DNA from: Microdochium bolleyi
Lineage: Eukaryota; Ascomycota; Sordariomycetes; Xylariales; Microdochiaceae
Assembly (NCBI GenBank): GCA_001566295.1
Contig: KQ964266.1
Coordinates: forward strand, 310,001 to 374,000
Direction of reading: 5' to 3'
Length of the DNA: 64,000 bases
Shown here: positions 1 through 10,431 of the stretch, one piece after another
Layout of the letters: every line of letters starts with the position of its first letter
Numbering within the stretch: the stretch's first letter is position 1
The notes under the pieces: generated by a model
What the model saw: the letters and a program-made list of their open reading frames with translations, nothing else
Databases searched by the model: none
Told to the model about the DNA's origin: nothing
Position numbers and translations under genes: made by a program

Positions 1-9
1 GGCCACTGG

Positions 10-3000
10 ATGAACCGAGACTACGACTACCACGAGCCCGAAGATAATGATCACGACTTCTTCCTCCATCCCACCGACCCCAACTATCAACCAAGCTCCC
101 ACGAGGCTCGTCGCCACCGTGATCGGGAGCGTTCAAGAAGCCCGGACCGAGCCCACCGCTATCAGAACAGAGATGACGACGAGGCCTATAGCCACCGGTA
201 CCGCGGAAACCGTGCGCAGGTTGGGGCTAACTCACGCCTGACCACTATCGCGCGTGTCTGGAAAGACAATGTTGAACTCTACAAATCTTTCAAGCGTCAG
301 CGTACAATTGCGAGATTCCAGTCTACTGCACCGCGCAATGGCATCACGTACGCCCAAACTCCCCCCGAGTCCATGTCGGGTGACTCGAGCGATGGGGAGA
401 GCTTGGCACCATGGGAGAAGATGCGTCTAGAGGACTCTGCATACGACCGCCATGAGGAGCAGCGGGCGGAATTTGAGGATTGCATTATCCAATACAATGA
501 GGAGAGAGCCGCCGCCGTCGAGGCGGAGGCGAAGAGAAAGGAAAAGGAGAAGAGTAGGGAAAAGAGGAGGAAGAGGGCCAGGGCTGAAGCCGCTCGAAAC
601 GAAGCCGCTCAGAACGAAGCCGCCGAGAACCCGACAGCTACAGGTACTGAGGAGATCGTCACCGACCCGGCGAGCCTGGCCATTCCCGCTCGTCCAGTGA
701 GTGAAATGACCACATTCTCACGGATCCTGGAGTGCGCCGGTATTAACAGTCAACTCCATCAGCCTCAACCTCAAACTCCGACCGCAGCGAACGAGCCGGC
801 GCCCTACGATCTGAGATTCCAGGACATGAGAGACCGGGCTGCTGTCACGAAGAAGCCCCCCGGCCCTCTCGACGTCTCGACCGCAAACAGTGCCTACCGC
901 CCGTGGAACATTCGCCCGACTTCATCCGTATACAGCCAGGACAATCTTCAGGATCAGACTCCCGAGGAGATCGGCGAAACCATCTCGTCCAACACCGTTA
1001 GCAACAAGAGCTTCGCCACCTGCATCAAGAACTGGATCAAGAAGCCCGACAGCGACGAGCGTGAGAAGACGAGCGTGAGTCGCCCCCAGGCCCGTCAGGG
1101 CAGCGAGAGCTTCGCGGCCTTCTCGCGACCCAACCCGGACACGTGCGGCTGCGCTCAGCCGTACGACAATCGACCCGCCATGCACACCCCATTCACTGCC
1201 TACTTCCACGAGCATGGCATCAAGCCTGCGGAGGCGAAGAACAAGCAGCTGTTTGGGCCGGGAGGCTTCCTGGAGGACACCGCCCAGGTTCCTGAGAAGG
1301 CTGAGCCTGAGAAGAGCATTATGAGCACAATCGAAGGTGTCTTCAAGAAGGCCAAGAACAAGGTAAGCTCTTCCAAAACCCATTGCGCTCCAAGTTACCC
1401 GTGCTGATGAACCATGTTTACACTTGCAGGCCGTTGATCTCAGGGCGAGCATGACCAGTACGGACTTGACCCTAGAGCATTCCCGCAACAAGGTCAACCC
1501 GATTAAGATCACTCTTCGTCCGCGGGAGCAGTGTCAGGTTATCACCGAGATCGAGCTGACGTCCGTCGAGGCTTTGACCTTCTTCCTGCATCGCCAGGAG
1601 CTCTGGAACCGTATGGATCCTGCCAAGATGAAGAAGATTGTCGACAAGTGGGTTGCCGAGGGCAACACTGTTCCTGAGTTTTATCGCTACAACTTGACAA
1701 CGCAGATCGAGATCTGCCTCGCCCACGTCGAGACATTCAGGTTCTTCGGTCCCGCTCAGAACAACACTGCCGCCGTCTCCGCGGTTCTGGACACTGCCAA
1801 GAAAAATGCCCGCATCATGTCTCTGCGTACTTTCGGTCAGCCCGACTCTGTCATCGCCCGGCTGATCATCGACAGCCAGAAGTTCCTCGTCCTCTTGGAC
1901 GCCGAGGAGAACAGTCACCGCATGCAGTCTCTCACTGAGGTCGCGCAGTTCTTCCACTGCATCGTGGAGAGGGACGAGGCAGTTCAAGCTTACGGTGCCC
2001 AGAAGCACGCCGAGCACAACGAGATCCTCCAGAGCCAGCGTCGCCGCATCGACGAGAACCCGCTCGCTCTGTCGGGCGACATCTCTCACGAGCTCCATGA
2101 CCCCTGCGACCGCCGTGAACAGGGAACTTACTTCGAGTACAACGGTAGATGCGGCGTCATTTCTGATGAGACGTTCCAGGAGGCCGTCGATCTCGCCCAG
2201 AAGGCGGACCGCGAGGCTCAGTCCTACATGCAGCGCAAGACGGCGGAGGCGCGCGATGCCGGCCTCTTTGGACATCCTGTCCCGGCTCCCTGTGGCCATG
2301 AGGATCCAGAGAGTTGTCTTCACTGGACTCTTCGTCCCGAATCGGAGCCTGTTCCTTCCGTGGCCCAGTCAAGTGTCGCTGCTCACACGAACGAGATTTT
2401 CCCTCTGCCTTTCAACACCAATGAGGTTGAATGCCAGAAGCCCTGCGATAATGAAGCTGAGTACCAGCCCAGCTACCTCGATGAGGCTGTGCCTCAGCTT
2501 GATACTGAGATCCCGGGTGCCGAGTTGAACTTCAACAGCCCGAGAGACACCATGGGCGATCGAGTGCTGCAGATGATCTCGGACATGGGCCGCTCCAACA
2601 TCAGCAACAGCGCGGCTCCTCCCCAGCCGCAGCCCAGCGAGACTCATGGGAGCAACAACCTTCCCGCGGCCTCATATCCTGTTCTCGACGGCACCACTGC
2701 CCTTGAAACCCCGACCGACAACAGGTTCGAGCGTCCAGACTCCCCCACCCTTGGCTTTCACCCGAACGTGAGCTTCGCGACAAGCCCGTACTCTGGCATC
2801 CATGCTGTTCCTGGCTCGGCCATCGGCGTGGCGCTCACCTCGGATGCTACTCGCAGCACGGCTAACCTCCTGTCTCACGACTCTCAGCCGTTGACTCGGA
2901 AGCGGGCTCACGCTGCCTCGGAGAGCACATACAACCTCCCCAGCACGAGTCAACTTCCATCGCAGGGTTAGCACCCCTTGACTCGCCAGAGGGCGCATGT

Positions 3001-3202
3001 CGCCTCGGAGAGCGCGAACAACCCCAGCAGCACTCAGAGCCGCTGGTCGTTTGGCACCAGCGATGAGGATGAGGCTCCTGTTCGCAGCGGCTCGCCTACT
3101 ACCCCCCGGGCCGGCGCTGGTGAGAACACCCCGGGGAAGCAGCCCAACGCGTTCCAGAGAGTTGCTCGGCGCATCGCCTCGGTGAAGAATCTGCGTGGTT
3201 GA
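10..3202 (+). CDS. Arg-rich unknown protein with internal in-frame TAG
   Basis: I do not recognise the family. Exon 1 is 10-1362 and exon 2 starts at 1430, after a 67-nt intron (GTAAGC...TTGCAG, phase 0). The first ATG lies 9 bases from the window edge and the frame is open upstream, so the gene may begin outside. The N-terminus is rich in Arg/Ser/Asp, followed by a Lys/Arg/Glu-rich charged segment with repeated EAA units. The centre (about residues 470-640) looks globular, and the C-terminal half is Ser/Pro-rich and probably disordered. Translation meets TAG at 2969-2971 after 964 codons. The same frame then continues for 76 more codons to TGA at 3200-3202, giving 1041 aa if TAG is decoded. 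The stop lies between two copies of an 87-nt tandem repeat (PLTRKRAHAASES / PLTRQRAHVASES), so the downstream part is clearly related coding sequence. A nuclear role is only a guess from composition. Confidence 0.7.
2888..3061 (+). repeat. Two-copy 87-nt coding tandem repeat
   Basis: Copy 1 starts at 2888 and copy 2 at 2975, in the same reading frame. The translations PLTRKRAHAASESTYN and PLTRQRAHVASESANN align almost residue for residue. The end of copy 1 carries the in-frame TAG. The corresponding part of copy 2 has a genuine TGG (3044-3046, ...SRW), which is compatible with the TAG standing for Trp. Confidence 0.75.
2964..2978 (+). promoter_or_regulatory. Hairpin with in-frame TAG in loop (Arg-rich gene)
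   Basis: GGGT (2965-2968) pairs with ACCC (2973-2976), leaving the four-base loop TAGC that contains the in-frame TAG. A2964 can also pair with T2978 if C2977 bulges. The adenosine has U before and G after it, the preferred context of fungal A-to-I mRNA editing. This is the weakest of the four hairpins in the window. Confidence 0.5.
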
Positions 3203-3840
3203 GCAGCAAGGAGAAGAAATGAATGATGAATGACGAGAGAAATGGATTTGGTTTGTTTTCTTGGTGCTGATTGAAGAGCACATTGGAGAGCAATCTCGAA
3301 CCTCCGTCGTTTTTGTTTACGTGCGACAAGATACCCCGTTCCTTCCACGAAGGGAACATGCGTCAGGTGTAAGAGAGAAAACTAGAAAATCACAAAAAAA
3401 CCATAGTAAAATAAAAAAGCCCAAAAGGCACCAAAAAACCTCGTCTGTCAAGATTGTTTGTGCATGTTTTCGTGCAGAAGCCTGGACATACGGAGGTTCA
3501 GAAGTCCATGGGCTCGAAGGGCGGAAGCCTGCTCGGAAATGCACATGCGAGCCGCCGCATCAAGACATCTGGGGGAGGCCCACCTGCGCAGCCGCGCCTG
3601 CTCCTTCCCTCCACCCTCCAGCCTTCCCGCCCATGACGCAGCAGGCCGTCCGTGTGTCTCGCAGTTCACATCTCCAGATACGCCGCCGCCTGTAGATGCG
3701 CCTGCGATAGTCGCCAGCTCTGCCCAGCGGCTTCGGACCACGAGACAAATTTCCTCAGCTGCGCCCCTGCAGCGTCCGCTTCAGCTCAACCCCCTCGTCC
3801 ACCACCACCGACGACGACGGTAGATACATCGTGCACAACC
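3203..3840. other. Intergenic: 3' UTR and syn8 promoter
   Basis: No gene is supported. There is an A-rich run at about 3380-3440, consistent with 3'-end formation of the upstream gene. C-rich and pyrimidine-rich sequence follows up to the start codon at 3841, as is usual for fungal 5' leaders. Confidence 0.5.
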
Positions 3841-4912
3841 ATGTCGAATCCGAACCAACTCTTCCTCCTCGCGGACCACATCAAGCTGTCGCTGCTCGAG
3901 CGGCAGCGCGCCAAGACGCATGATCTCGGCGGCGACTCGAAGGACGGTCACCTCTCGCGCTCGCTCGAGCAGTTCCGCGACGGGCTCGCAGCACTGAAGA
4001 AAGAGCAGGCGCGGCTGGAAGAGGCCGGCGATGAAGAGTACGTATCATTGAATCTCTAGATAACGCGCACTGCTGGATTGAAGACATTGCGCATGGGCGT
4101 ATAGTCCTCAAGCCCGACCAGCGATTCTCAGGTTCTTCCACGGCGGCCGAGGTTCACCGCAGCCAGCCCGTTTCGTGGTCGCCGCCAGTTCATGCACGGA
4201 GCTTTCGCTAATACATTTACGTTCTATTCACAGTGGCGCCCTCACGATAGACGATGCTCTCCCAGGCCTGCAGAAGCAATACGATGACCTTACGACGCAG
4301 TTCCACGGCTTCGGCTCGCCCGCCACAGAGTCCTCGCTCATGCAACCCAACGATCCATCCCTAGCCGAAGACTTCCGGCACGCGGCGACGAACCCGCAGC
4401 GGCGGCCCGGTGGCGGCGGCGGCGTGGCTGGGAAGCGAACAACCTCGGGATCCAAGACGGTCCGCTTCACCGACAACCCGTCCTCTGGCTCCGGCTCCGG
4501 CTCCGGGAACGCGAACGCGAACGAGGAGGACCTCGAAGCACAGCTCTTCGGCAACCGCTACACCGACGAGCCCGAGAACGAGGGCTACCGCGATCAAGCC
4601 GAGCAGCTCAGCAATACTCAAATTCACGCATACCACCAGCGCGTGCTGGACCAGCAGGACGAGCAGCTGGACCGGCTGGGCCTCAGCATCGCCCGCCAGC
4701 GCGAGCTCAGCATGCAGATCGGCGACGAGCTCGACGACCAGGTTGCCATCCTCGACGACGTGGACCGCGCCGTCGACAGGCACCAGGGGCGGCTCGACCG
4801 GGCCAAGAGGCAGGTCAACCGCATCAGCAGGGCCGCTGGCGAGAGCGGGCAGATGGGCATCATTATTGCGCTGATTGTGATATTGGTGCTGCTGATTATC
4901 ATCACAAAGTAG
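3841..4912 (+). CDS. SYN8: Syn8-type Qc t-SNARE (syntaxin 8 homologue)
   Basis: Tail-anchored SNARE for endosomal/vacuolar membrane fusion. Exon 1 is 3841-4037 and exon 2 is 4234-4912. The 196-nt intron has a GTACGT donor, a GCTAATAC branch region and a CAG acceptor; the join restores ...GDEDGALTIDD. The product is 291 aa. The N-terminal part is helical with a Gly/Ser-rich linker. A SNARE heptad motif follows (from about HQRVLDQQDEQLDRLG to VDRHQGRLDRAKRQV), in which the run DELDDQVAILDDVD is characteristic of Qc-SNAREs. The protein ends in one hydrophobic anchor (MGIIIALIVILVLLIIITK) immediately before the stop. The terminal TAG (4910-4912) falls in a 6-bp hairpin; see findings. The syntaxin-8/Syn8 assignment is from family resemblance; a Tlg1-type Qc-SNARE is less likely. 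Confidence 0.88.
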
Positions 4913-4923
4913 AGCAGCTTTGT
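4904..4923 (+). promoter_or_regulatory. Hairpin enclosing the syn8 stop codon
   Basis: ACAAAG (4904-4909) is perfectly complementary to CTTTGT (4918-4923), giving an 8-base loop that starts with the TAG stop. The geometry resembles the hairpins around the four internal TAG codons in this window, but the stem is A/U-rich and the loop larger. Confidence 0.4.
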
Positions 4924-5527
4924 CCCTGGCGTGGGATGCTCGGCAGTGTTCTGGTCGGAGGGAACGTTGGCAGTCAACATCTTCCGGGGTGGACAATCTT
5001 TGCTTTGCTTTGCTCTGCTTGCCCTTCTTCTTGCGATCCCTTTTTCGATGGCATTGGTACGGCGTTTCTGGCGTAAATGATTGTCCGAGCCTTCAAGGCT
5101 CCTGCTTGACAATTTAGATAGAAAATTGTCATTATATACTAGAATCGAGCTAGCAAATACAATGGCTTCCACGAGTTCAATGTCTACGACTTGCACAGGT
5201 CTCTCAGATCCGAAAGCTTGCTTATTCCGTCACTTAAATTCGGGGGATTCAGCCATCTCAACCTTGGCGAATCTTCAATTGATTTTTGTTTCTTGCTGCA
5301 AGCGCTTATCCTTGAACGCCTACAGTAAGATTTTGTACAACAGCCTGAGATACAACGACCAGGCTTGAGTATGTCGAGTGCTGGTTATGCCAGCGGATCC
5401 GCCTCAATTAGTTTTCCCGTGCTCTGACTTTCCTCGTGGCCCCTGTGCTGCTAGACATGCTCTTCAGCACGGAAGTTGACAGCGGTATTTAGTAACTTGA
5501 AGTTTCGTGCGGCAGACAGCAGATCTT
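4913..5527. other. Intergenic between convergent genes
   Basis: Holds the 3' UTRs of syn8 (+) and the small mitochondrial gene (-). The syn8 frame stays open for 55 codons past its TAG, to TGA at 5078-5080. No separate gene is seen. Confidence 0.5.
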
Positions 5528-6010
5528 TTACAAGCCGTCGCGCATGCTGGTGCCGGCCTTTGAGTTCTCCTCGGCGGCCTTCTTGGTCCGCTCCTGGAGC
5601 GTGCTGATGTCCTCGTCGGCGTTGCGGTCGGCCTTGACGGCCTCCTCGCTCTCGGAGGCGAGCTCGGGCTTCCAGTGGCCCTTGCCGGACTTCTGCTTGG
5701 CCAGGGAGTCCTGCTTGTGCTTCTCGGGGTCGTACTCTGAAGAGTTGGCTGTTTGTGTTCCAGAGACATGGTTAGCAAGACTGGCATTGTGTAAAGGCAA
5801 GATTTGATGCGGCCGGTTCAGAGGCGAGTGCGCAGAGGACCGAGTTGGGCTCATTGGTACCCTGGGCCAGGAATGGAGGGCACACTCACGGTCAGAGGTC
5901 TCCTTGTGCTTGAGAGCAATGGAGCTGGTGGTGAAGGAGCGGGGGACCATGGCCGCCTGCCTGGCGATGGGCCGGATGGCGGAGGCTCTGGTGAGGACTC
6001 TGGGGAGCAT
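5528..6010 (-). CDS. Small predicted mitochondrial protein, conserved type
   Basis: Exon 1 is 6010-5890 and exon 2 is 5748-5528. The 141-nt intron has a GTGAGT donor and a CAG acceptor; the join gives ETSDPNSSEYD. The product is 113 aa. Residues 1-35 form an Arg/Ala/Ser-rich amphipathic presequence (MLPRVLTRASAIRPIARQ) with an R-S-F-T-T-S-S type cleavage region, pointing to the mitochondrial matrix. The rest is short, hydrophilic and mostly helical (HKQDSLAKQKSGKGHWKPELASESEEAVKADR). It looks like a small acidic/basic protein found across filamentous ascomycetes whose function I cannot name. It has no membrane segment. Confidence 0.75.
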   Translation of the reverse strand: MLPRVLTRASAIRPIARQAAMVPRSFTTSSIALKHKETSDRECALHSWPRVPMSPTRSSAHSPLNRPHQILPLHNASLANHVSGTQTANSSEYDPEKHKQDSLAKQKSGKGHWKPELASESEEAVKADRNADEDISTLQERTKKAAEENSKAGTSMRDGL

Positions 6011-6902
6011 GATTGCGGTCTGTAGGTCGAGAAATGGAACAGGTGTGTGTAGAGAGGTCGAGAGTAATAGCGGTGGTGGTTCCTGAAGACGTGACAGGAA
6101 GGAAAGAAGCAGTGAGAGGAAGAGGGTATGAACCAATTGAAGAGGTGGAGGGAGAGCAGCGAGAAGCAGTGCGGATTGAGCGATCGTGGAGCACTCTGTG
6201 ACAGCGACACACAACACAGCACAGCACAGCACGGCACAGCACAGCACACAGCACACGGCACTCGAGCGAGCCGCAGCGGCTCTCTGGAGGAAGCGTACCT
6301 CAGGCAGTGTGGAGGAGCGATGATGCGGGTTGTGACGTCACGATGGAGGAATCGCGGCGGCGGCTCCACCACAGCCAATTCGCGCCTGCCGCTTTCCAAG
6401 CACCCGTGGACCTGTTCGCGTCAGTCCTGGCCCTTTCAGGAACAGGCTCGACTTGCGCGTGCCGGGGAACAGACGAGGGGGAGGGGGTGAAGCTCCGGCG
6501 TGGCTTGAGCCCGTGCATGGGCATGCAACATGTACGCCCACAGGCGGCCAAAAATAAACACCAAGACCAACAAGACACTCTCATGTGCTGCTCTACCCTC
6601 TGCCCACTCGTGTGTCAGGCCCCTTCATGGATGTTGTCCTCGCCCTCCCCAGACCAGGTGAGATCCGTCGGCCGTGATGGCATCAGCAACGGCCCCAGTG
6701 TCATCGTCGCATTGTCCTCCCCGGGGGCCATCCTGGGCGAGGCCAAGTGATTGGCTGCATGGCCTTACAGCATCAAGATCCAACCTCGGGTCCTACGCCG
6801 CCCAGCTCAAGATAACATGACCGCCGAGCCCAGATCAACGAGGCTTGGGGCGCCCTGTCCTGATAGCAAGCATCAATGTATCGCGCACGTTGAGCTTCCA
6901 AC
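6011..6902. other. Intergenic: divergent promoters
   Basis: Divergent region between the small mitochondrial gene (-) and the Zn2Cys6 factor (+). It contains an AGCAC-type pentamer repeat (6205-6260). No gene is supported. Confidence 0.5.
6205..6260. repeat. Imperfect AGCAC pentamer repeat
   Basis: About ten imperfect copies of (C)AGCA(CA) occur in a row, about 200 bp upstream of the small mitochondrial gene. A simple-sequence repeat, probably in the promoter or 5' leader. Confidence 0.7.
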
Positions 6903-8761
6903 ATGGACGTGTTCAGAGCCACGCCGAACCCGGCCCCGCAGAAGCGGACAAGCAAGCCAAAGGTCCGCACGGGCTGTGCGAGATGCAAGCAGGTTCGTCT
7001 GTGGCTCTATCTGCTCCTTGACTGTGGCCGTCTCGGCTGACCTGCCACCGCGATAAGCGCCACATCAAATGCGACGAAGCCAGGCCTTCATGCTCGGCCT
7101 GCACCCGCAGCAGTGCCGGGTGCCAGTACATCGTCCTCGAGCGCAAGAAGCAGGCCAAGCGCGTCAAGCCAGCGTCGAAAGTCCAGAGGTCTGCCCTCGC
7201 TGTTCTCCAGCCGGCACGGCGTGAGCATGTCAGCCTCGTCAGCGTCCCCCGAGGCGTGGACTTCGGTCCCAGAACGACCGCCATCGAGGCTGCCTACTTC
7301 CAGCAGTACCAGGTCATATCCAACCTCGAGCTGGCCCATCCGGACCTATGGAACCGGGCGATGCTCCGTGAGAGCGTCCATGACGACTGCATCAGGCACG
7401 GCCTCATGGCCATCGGTGCTCTATCCAAGGCACTATACGGCAACCCCGACCCTGCTGTGCGGCGGCTCAGTCTCGACGCGCCGGGCCTCCGTGACAACAC
7501 GCACTACCAGGCAGCAGGATCTTATTACTCAACAGCACTGAGATTGCTACGGGCCCGACTTGCCCGAGATGGTGGCACACAAAACCCAAGGACTATCCTC
7601 ATGGCGACTTTCATGTTCATAGGCTACGAGAACATGCTCGACAACTTCGCCTCAGTCGACATTCTCCTCGCCAACGGCATTTACCTGCTCAGAAACCAGC
7701 TCGCAATCTTCAATCACAACGGCAGCCGGATAGCCGCCAATGTCGACGACGACGGCATGGCCGTCGCCGAATACCTCCTGCCGCGGCTGGCCATCATGTC
7801 CTCATCGTCAGTGCCACTGTACCCATCGATGAAGCGCGTGCCGTTCCCCAACGCAGCCACGCCTCCGCCGATGGACATCCCACAGACCTCCAAGTCCATG
7901 CGGGCTCTGCGCATCGTGTGGGACCGGTCCAGCACATACTACGCCCTGTGGATGTTCCGCTACGTCCAGGCGATGGCCGCCGGCGCGCCCGTCAGCCCCG
8001 GGCGGTTCCGCGACCAGCAGCGCGCCATCCTCGCCCACCTGTACCACTGGGAGGCGACAATGAAGCGCATCCTCGCCGTGGAGACCGACACGGCCAAGAA
8101 GCGCTCGCTCATGCTCAGCCTGGTCGGCATCAAGGCCATGTGCGGGCTGATCCTGTGCTTCGCCGACCCGACCCTGATGGCCTGGGACGCGCACACGCCG
8201 CTGTTCAGCGAGACGCTCGACTACGTCGAGGCCGCCATGGCCATCCAGCGCCCCACGACGGGCGCAAACGAGGAGCACATCTTTGACGACTCGATCATCC
8301 CCGCCGTGGATTCGCTGTCGCTGTGGTGCCGCGACCGGGAGCTCCGGCGGCGCACGCAGGCCCTCCGCGAGCGCCTCGCGCGGGCGTGGCACACCTGGGG
8401 CCCCATGCCCAAGGAGAAGACGGCGCGGGTCGGGATCCAGGTCGTCGTCGCGGTCGAGGAGCGGTTCCGCGACGGCGCGACGGGGCTCATCCCCATGGAG
8501 TCGCGGCACTCGTGGACCGGCGCGGCGTGGGACGACGACCGCACGGAGCTGCTCATCACCATGACGGGCACCACCACCACCACGACGCCCGGCCGCTCAG
8601 GCGGTGGGACGAAAGTGGAGAGGACGGTCGCATACAGTCCCCTGACCAAGATGATCACCGCGCGGAGCGGGTGGCCGGAGCCGTTCTCGTGCACGTTTAT
8701 GACGGGCAACGAGCGAATCGTGCAGCTGAGGCATCAGAATGCGCCGCACCGACATGAATGA
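6903..8761 (+). CDS. Zn2Cys6 transcription factor
   Basis: Exon 1 is 6903-6992 and exon 2 is 7058-8761. The 65-nt phase-0 intron splits the zinc cluster; 597 aa. The joined motif CARCKQRHIKCDEARPSC followed by SACTRSSAGC has the Cys spacing C-x2-C-x6-C-x6-C-x2-C-x6-C of a Gal4-type binuclear cluster (residues about 25-52), with a basic linker after it (ERKKQAKRVK). The remainder resembles the fungal-specific regulatory domain of the Fungal_trans_2 class: helical, with runs such as YYSTALRLLRARLA and TILMATFMFIGYENML. It is expected to be a nuclear DNA-binding regulator. The neighbouring MetE-like gene is convergent, so they share no promoter and the target is unknown. Splicing the intron is required to complete the finger. 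Confidence 0.9.
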
Positions 8762-9285
8762 TGATGGGTTGGGCTGCGGGAAGAAATTCCTGAAGTGGTC
8801 CGGATTGCTTGAGAAGGGCTATAGATGCGCCATCCTGACGCGCCTGCGAGGCAGGTATCCGTTCGTAGTGTTGGAGAGCGAGAATGTGCATCGCGGTCCA
8901 TTTGAGAAATTTCCTTTGCTTGATGGTCCTGACGATGTGTGATGTGGGCGTGACGGACTCATCGCGCGCTAAAGCAAACTCCAAACATTGCCGCCATGCA
9001 CAATACGATAAGATGAACATGCAATGATACTTCACGACTGCAATTGAACCAAGTCGGGGTGTTTGCTTGTTGTTTGTTCATTTCGAATCTGCTCAGGCTA
9101 CGTTGAGTGCCCTTTTCCACCACCGCCACCGCCGTCTCCTTCTCTCCCATATGCTGGTATCTTAGTTGATCATCTTCGTCGTCATCATCGTTCGTCGCTT
9201 CTCATGCTGGTTCTATATACACTTTACAATTTTTACACTCTGGTCTCATTTTTAATCTCTCTCTGCGGGAACTGCGGGGACTGCT
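8762..9285. other. Intergenic: convergent 3' UTRs
   Basis: Lies between the tail-to-tail Zn2Cys6 and MetE-like genes. A pyrimidine-rich, then AT-richer stretch lies at about 9110-9260. No gene is seen. Confidence 0.5.
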
Positions 9286-10431
9286 CTACGCGTCCTCCCA
9301 CACCTCCTTGGCAATCTCGACCTCGAGCTTGATCTTCGCCCACTGCTCGTCGCGAGACAGGTTGTTGCCCTCCTTGGTCGAGGAGAAGCCACACTGGTGC
9401 GACAGGCACAGCTGGTCGAGCCCGCGCGGGCAGAACTCGGCGGCCTCCTTGAGCCGGCGAATGATCTCGGCCTTGTCGTCGAGCTTGGCGACCTTGCTGC
9501 TCATGACGCCGAGCACGACGATCTTGTTCTCGGGCAGGTGGCGCAGCGGGCTGAAGTCGCCGGACCGGGCGTCGTCGAACTCGAGGAAGTAGGCGTCGAC
9601 GTTGAGCTCCTTGAAGAGCACCTCGGCCACGGGCTCGTAGCCGCCCTGCGCAAACCACTGCGAGCGGTGGTTGCCGCGGCACAGGTGGATGCCGATGGCC
9701 ATGTCGGCGGGCTTCTTGCTCAGCGCGGCGTTGATGAGCGCGGCATACTGCCGGGTGAGGCTGTCGGCGTCGCCGTTGTGGCGCTGCTCGGCCTCGGCGC
9801 GCATCTTGGGGTCGCACAGGTATGCGAGGTTGGTGTCGTCGAGCTGGACGAAGCGGCAGCCCGCGGCGTACAGGTCCGCAATCTCCTCCTGGTACACGCG
9901 CGCCAGGTCGTTGAAGAACTCGGGCTCCAGGGACGGGTAGGCCTCGGCGCTGATGGTCTCACGCGAGTTGCGGAAGTGGATCATGGTCGGCGAGGGGATG
10001 CAGACCTTCGTCGTGATCTTCTTGTCCGCGGAGACCGGGTTGGCGGCGATCTGCTTCTCGAGGAAGTTGAAGTCGTCGACCTGGATGGGCTTGTCGTGGC
10101 TGATCTTGTCCACGACGACGAGGCGCGGGGGCATGACGCCGCCGAGCGAGGCGTTGGTCGAGGTCATGGCACCGCGCATCTCGATGCCGCTGAAGTGCTT
10201 GAGGAAGTCGACGTGGAACCACTCGCGGCGGAACTCGCCGTCGGTGATGGACCGCAGGCCCGAGGCGATCTGCTCCCGGACGGCGGTGGCGATGTGGCTG
10301 TCCTCGACGGAGCGGAGCTGCTCGGCGGTGATGCTGCCAGCGGCCTGGCTGTCACGCGCCTCGAGCACCTCCGAGGGCCGGAGGAAGGAGCCGACATGGT
10401 CGGCGCGGTAGACACCTACGGGGAGAGGCAT
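9286..10431 (-). CDS. Cobalamin-independent methionine synthase-like protein (MetE C-domain family)
   Basis: Intronless, 381 aa, starting MPLPVGVYRADHVGSF. This is the single-domain, UROD/MetE-type TIM-barrel family (as in bacterial YxjG/YxjH), about half the length of full MetE. The expected zinc ligands are visible: His and Cys in HLCRGN (about residues 245-250), a Glu in YFLEFDD, and Cys in HQCGFSS near the C-terminus. RADHVGSFLRP and ITDGEFRREWF are typical of the family's substrate-binding N-terminal strands. The likely role is transfer of a methyl group to a thiol (methionine or a related thiol metabolite), but the true substrate of fungal single-domain members is not known to me. The stop is TAG (9286-9288) and lies in a small hairpin. 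Confidence 0.85.
   Translation of the reverse strand: MPLPVGVYRADHVGSFLRPSEVLEARDSQAAGSITAEQLRSVEDSHIATAVREQIASGLRSITDGEFRREWFHVDFLKHFSGIEMRGAMTSTNASLGGVMPPRLVVVDKISHDKPIQVDDFNFLEKQIAANPVSADKKITTKVCIPSPTMIHFRNSRETISAEAYPSLEPEFFNDLARVYQEEIADLYAAGCRFVQLDDTNLAYLCDPKMRAEAEQRHNGDADSLTRQYAALINAALSKKPADMAIGIHLCRGNHRSQWFAQGGYEPVAEVLFKELNVDAYFLEFDDARSGDFSPLRHLPENKIVVLGVMSSKVAKLDDKAEIIRRLKEAAEFCPRGLDQLCLSHQCGFSSTKEGNNLSRDEQWAKIKLEVEIAKEVWEDA

Noticed and set aside
2969..2971. RIP (C-to-T mutation) as cause of the stop codons
   Set aside because: The surrounding coding sequence remains GC-rich with no other nonsense or transition-laden codons. RIP would leave many changes, not one.
6903..10431. Small biosynthetic cluster (Zn2Cys6 factor plus MetE-like enzyme)
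   Set aside because: The two genes are convergent, with no core synthase, transporter or oxidase nearby. Neighbours are housekeeping genes.
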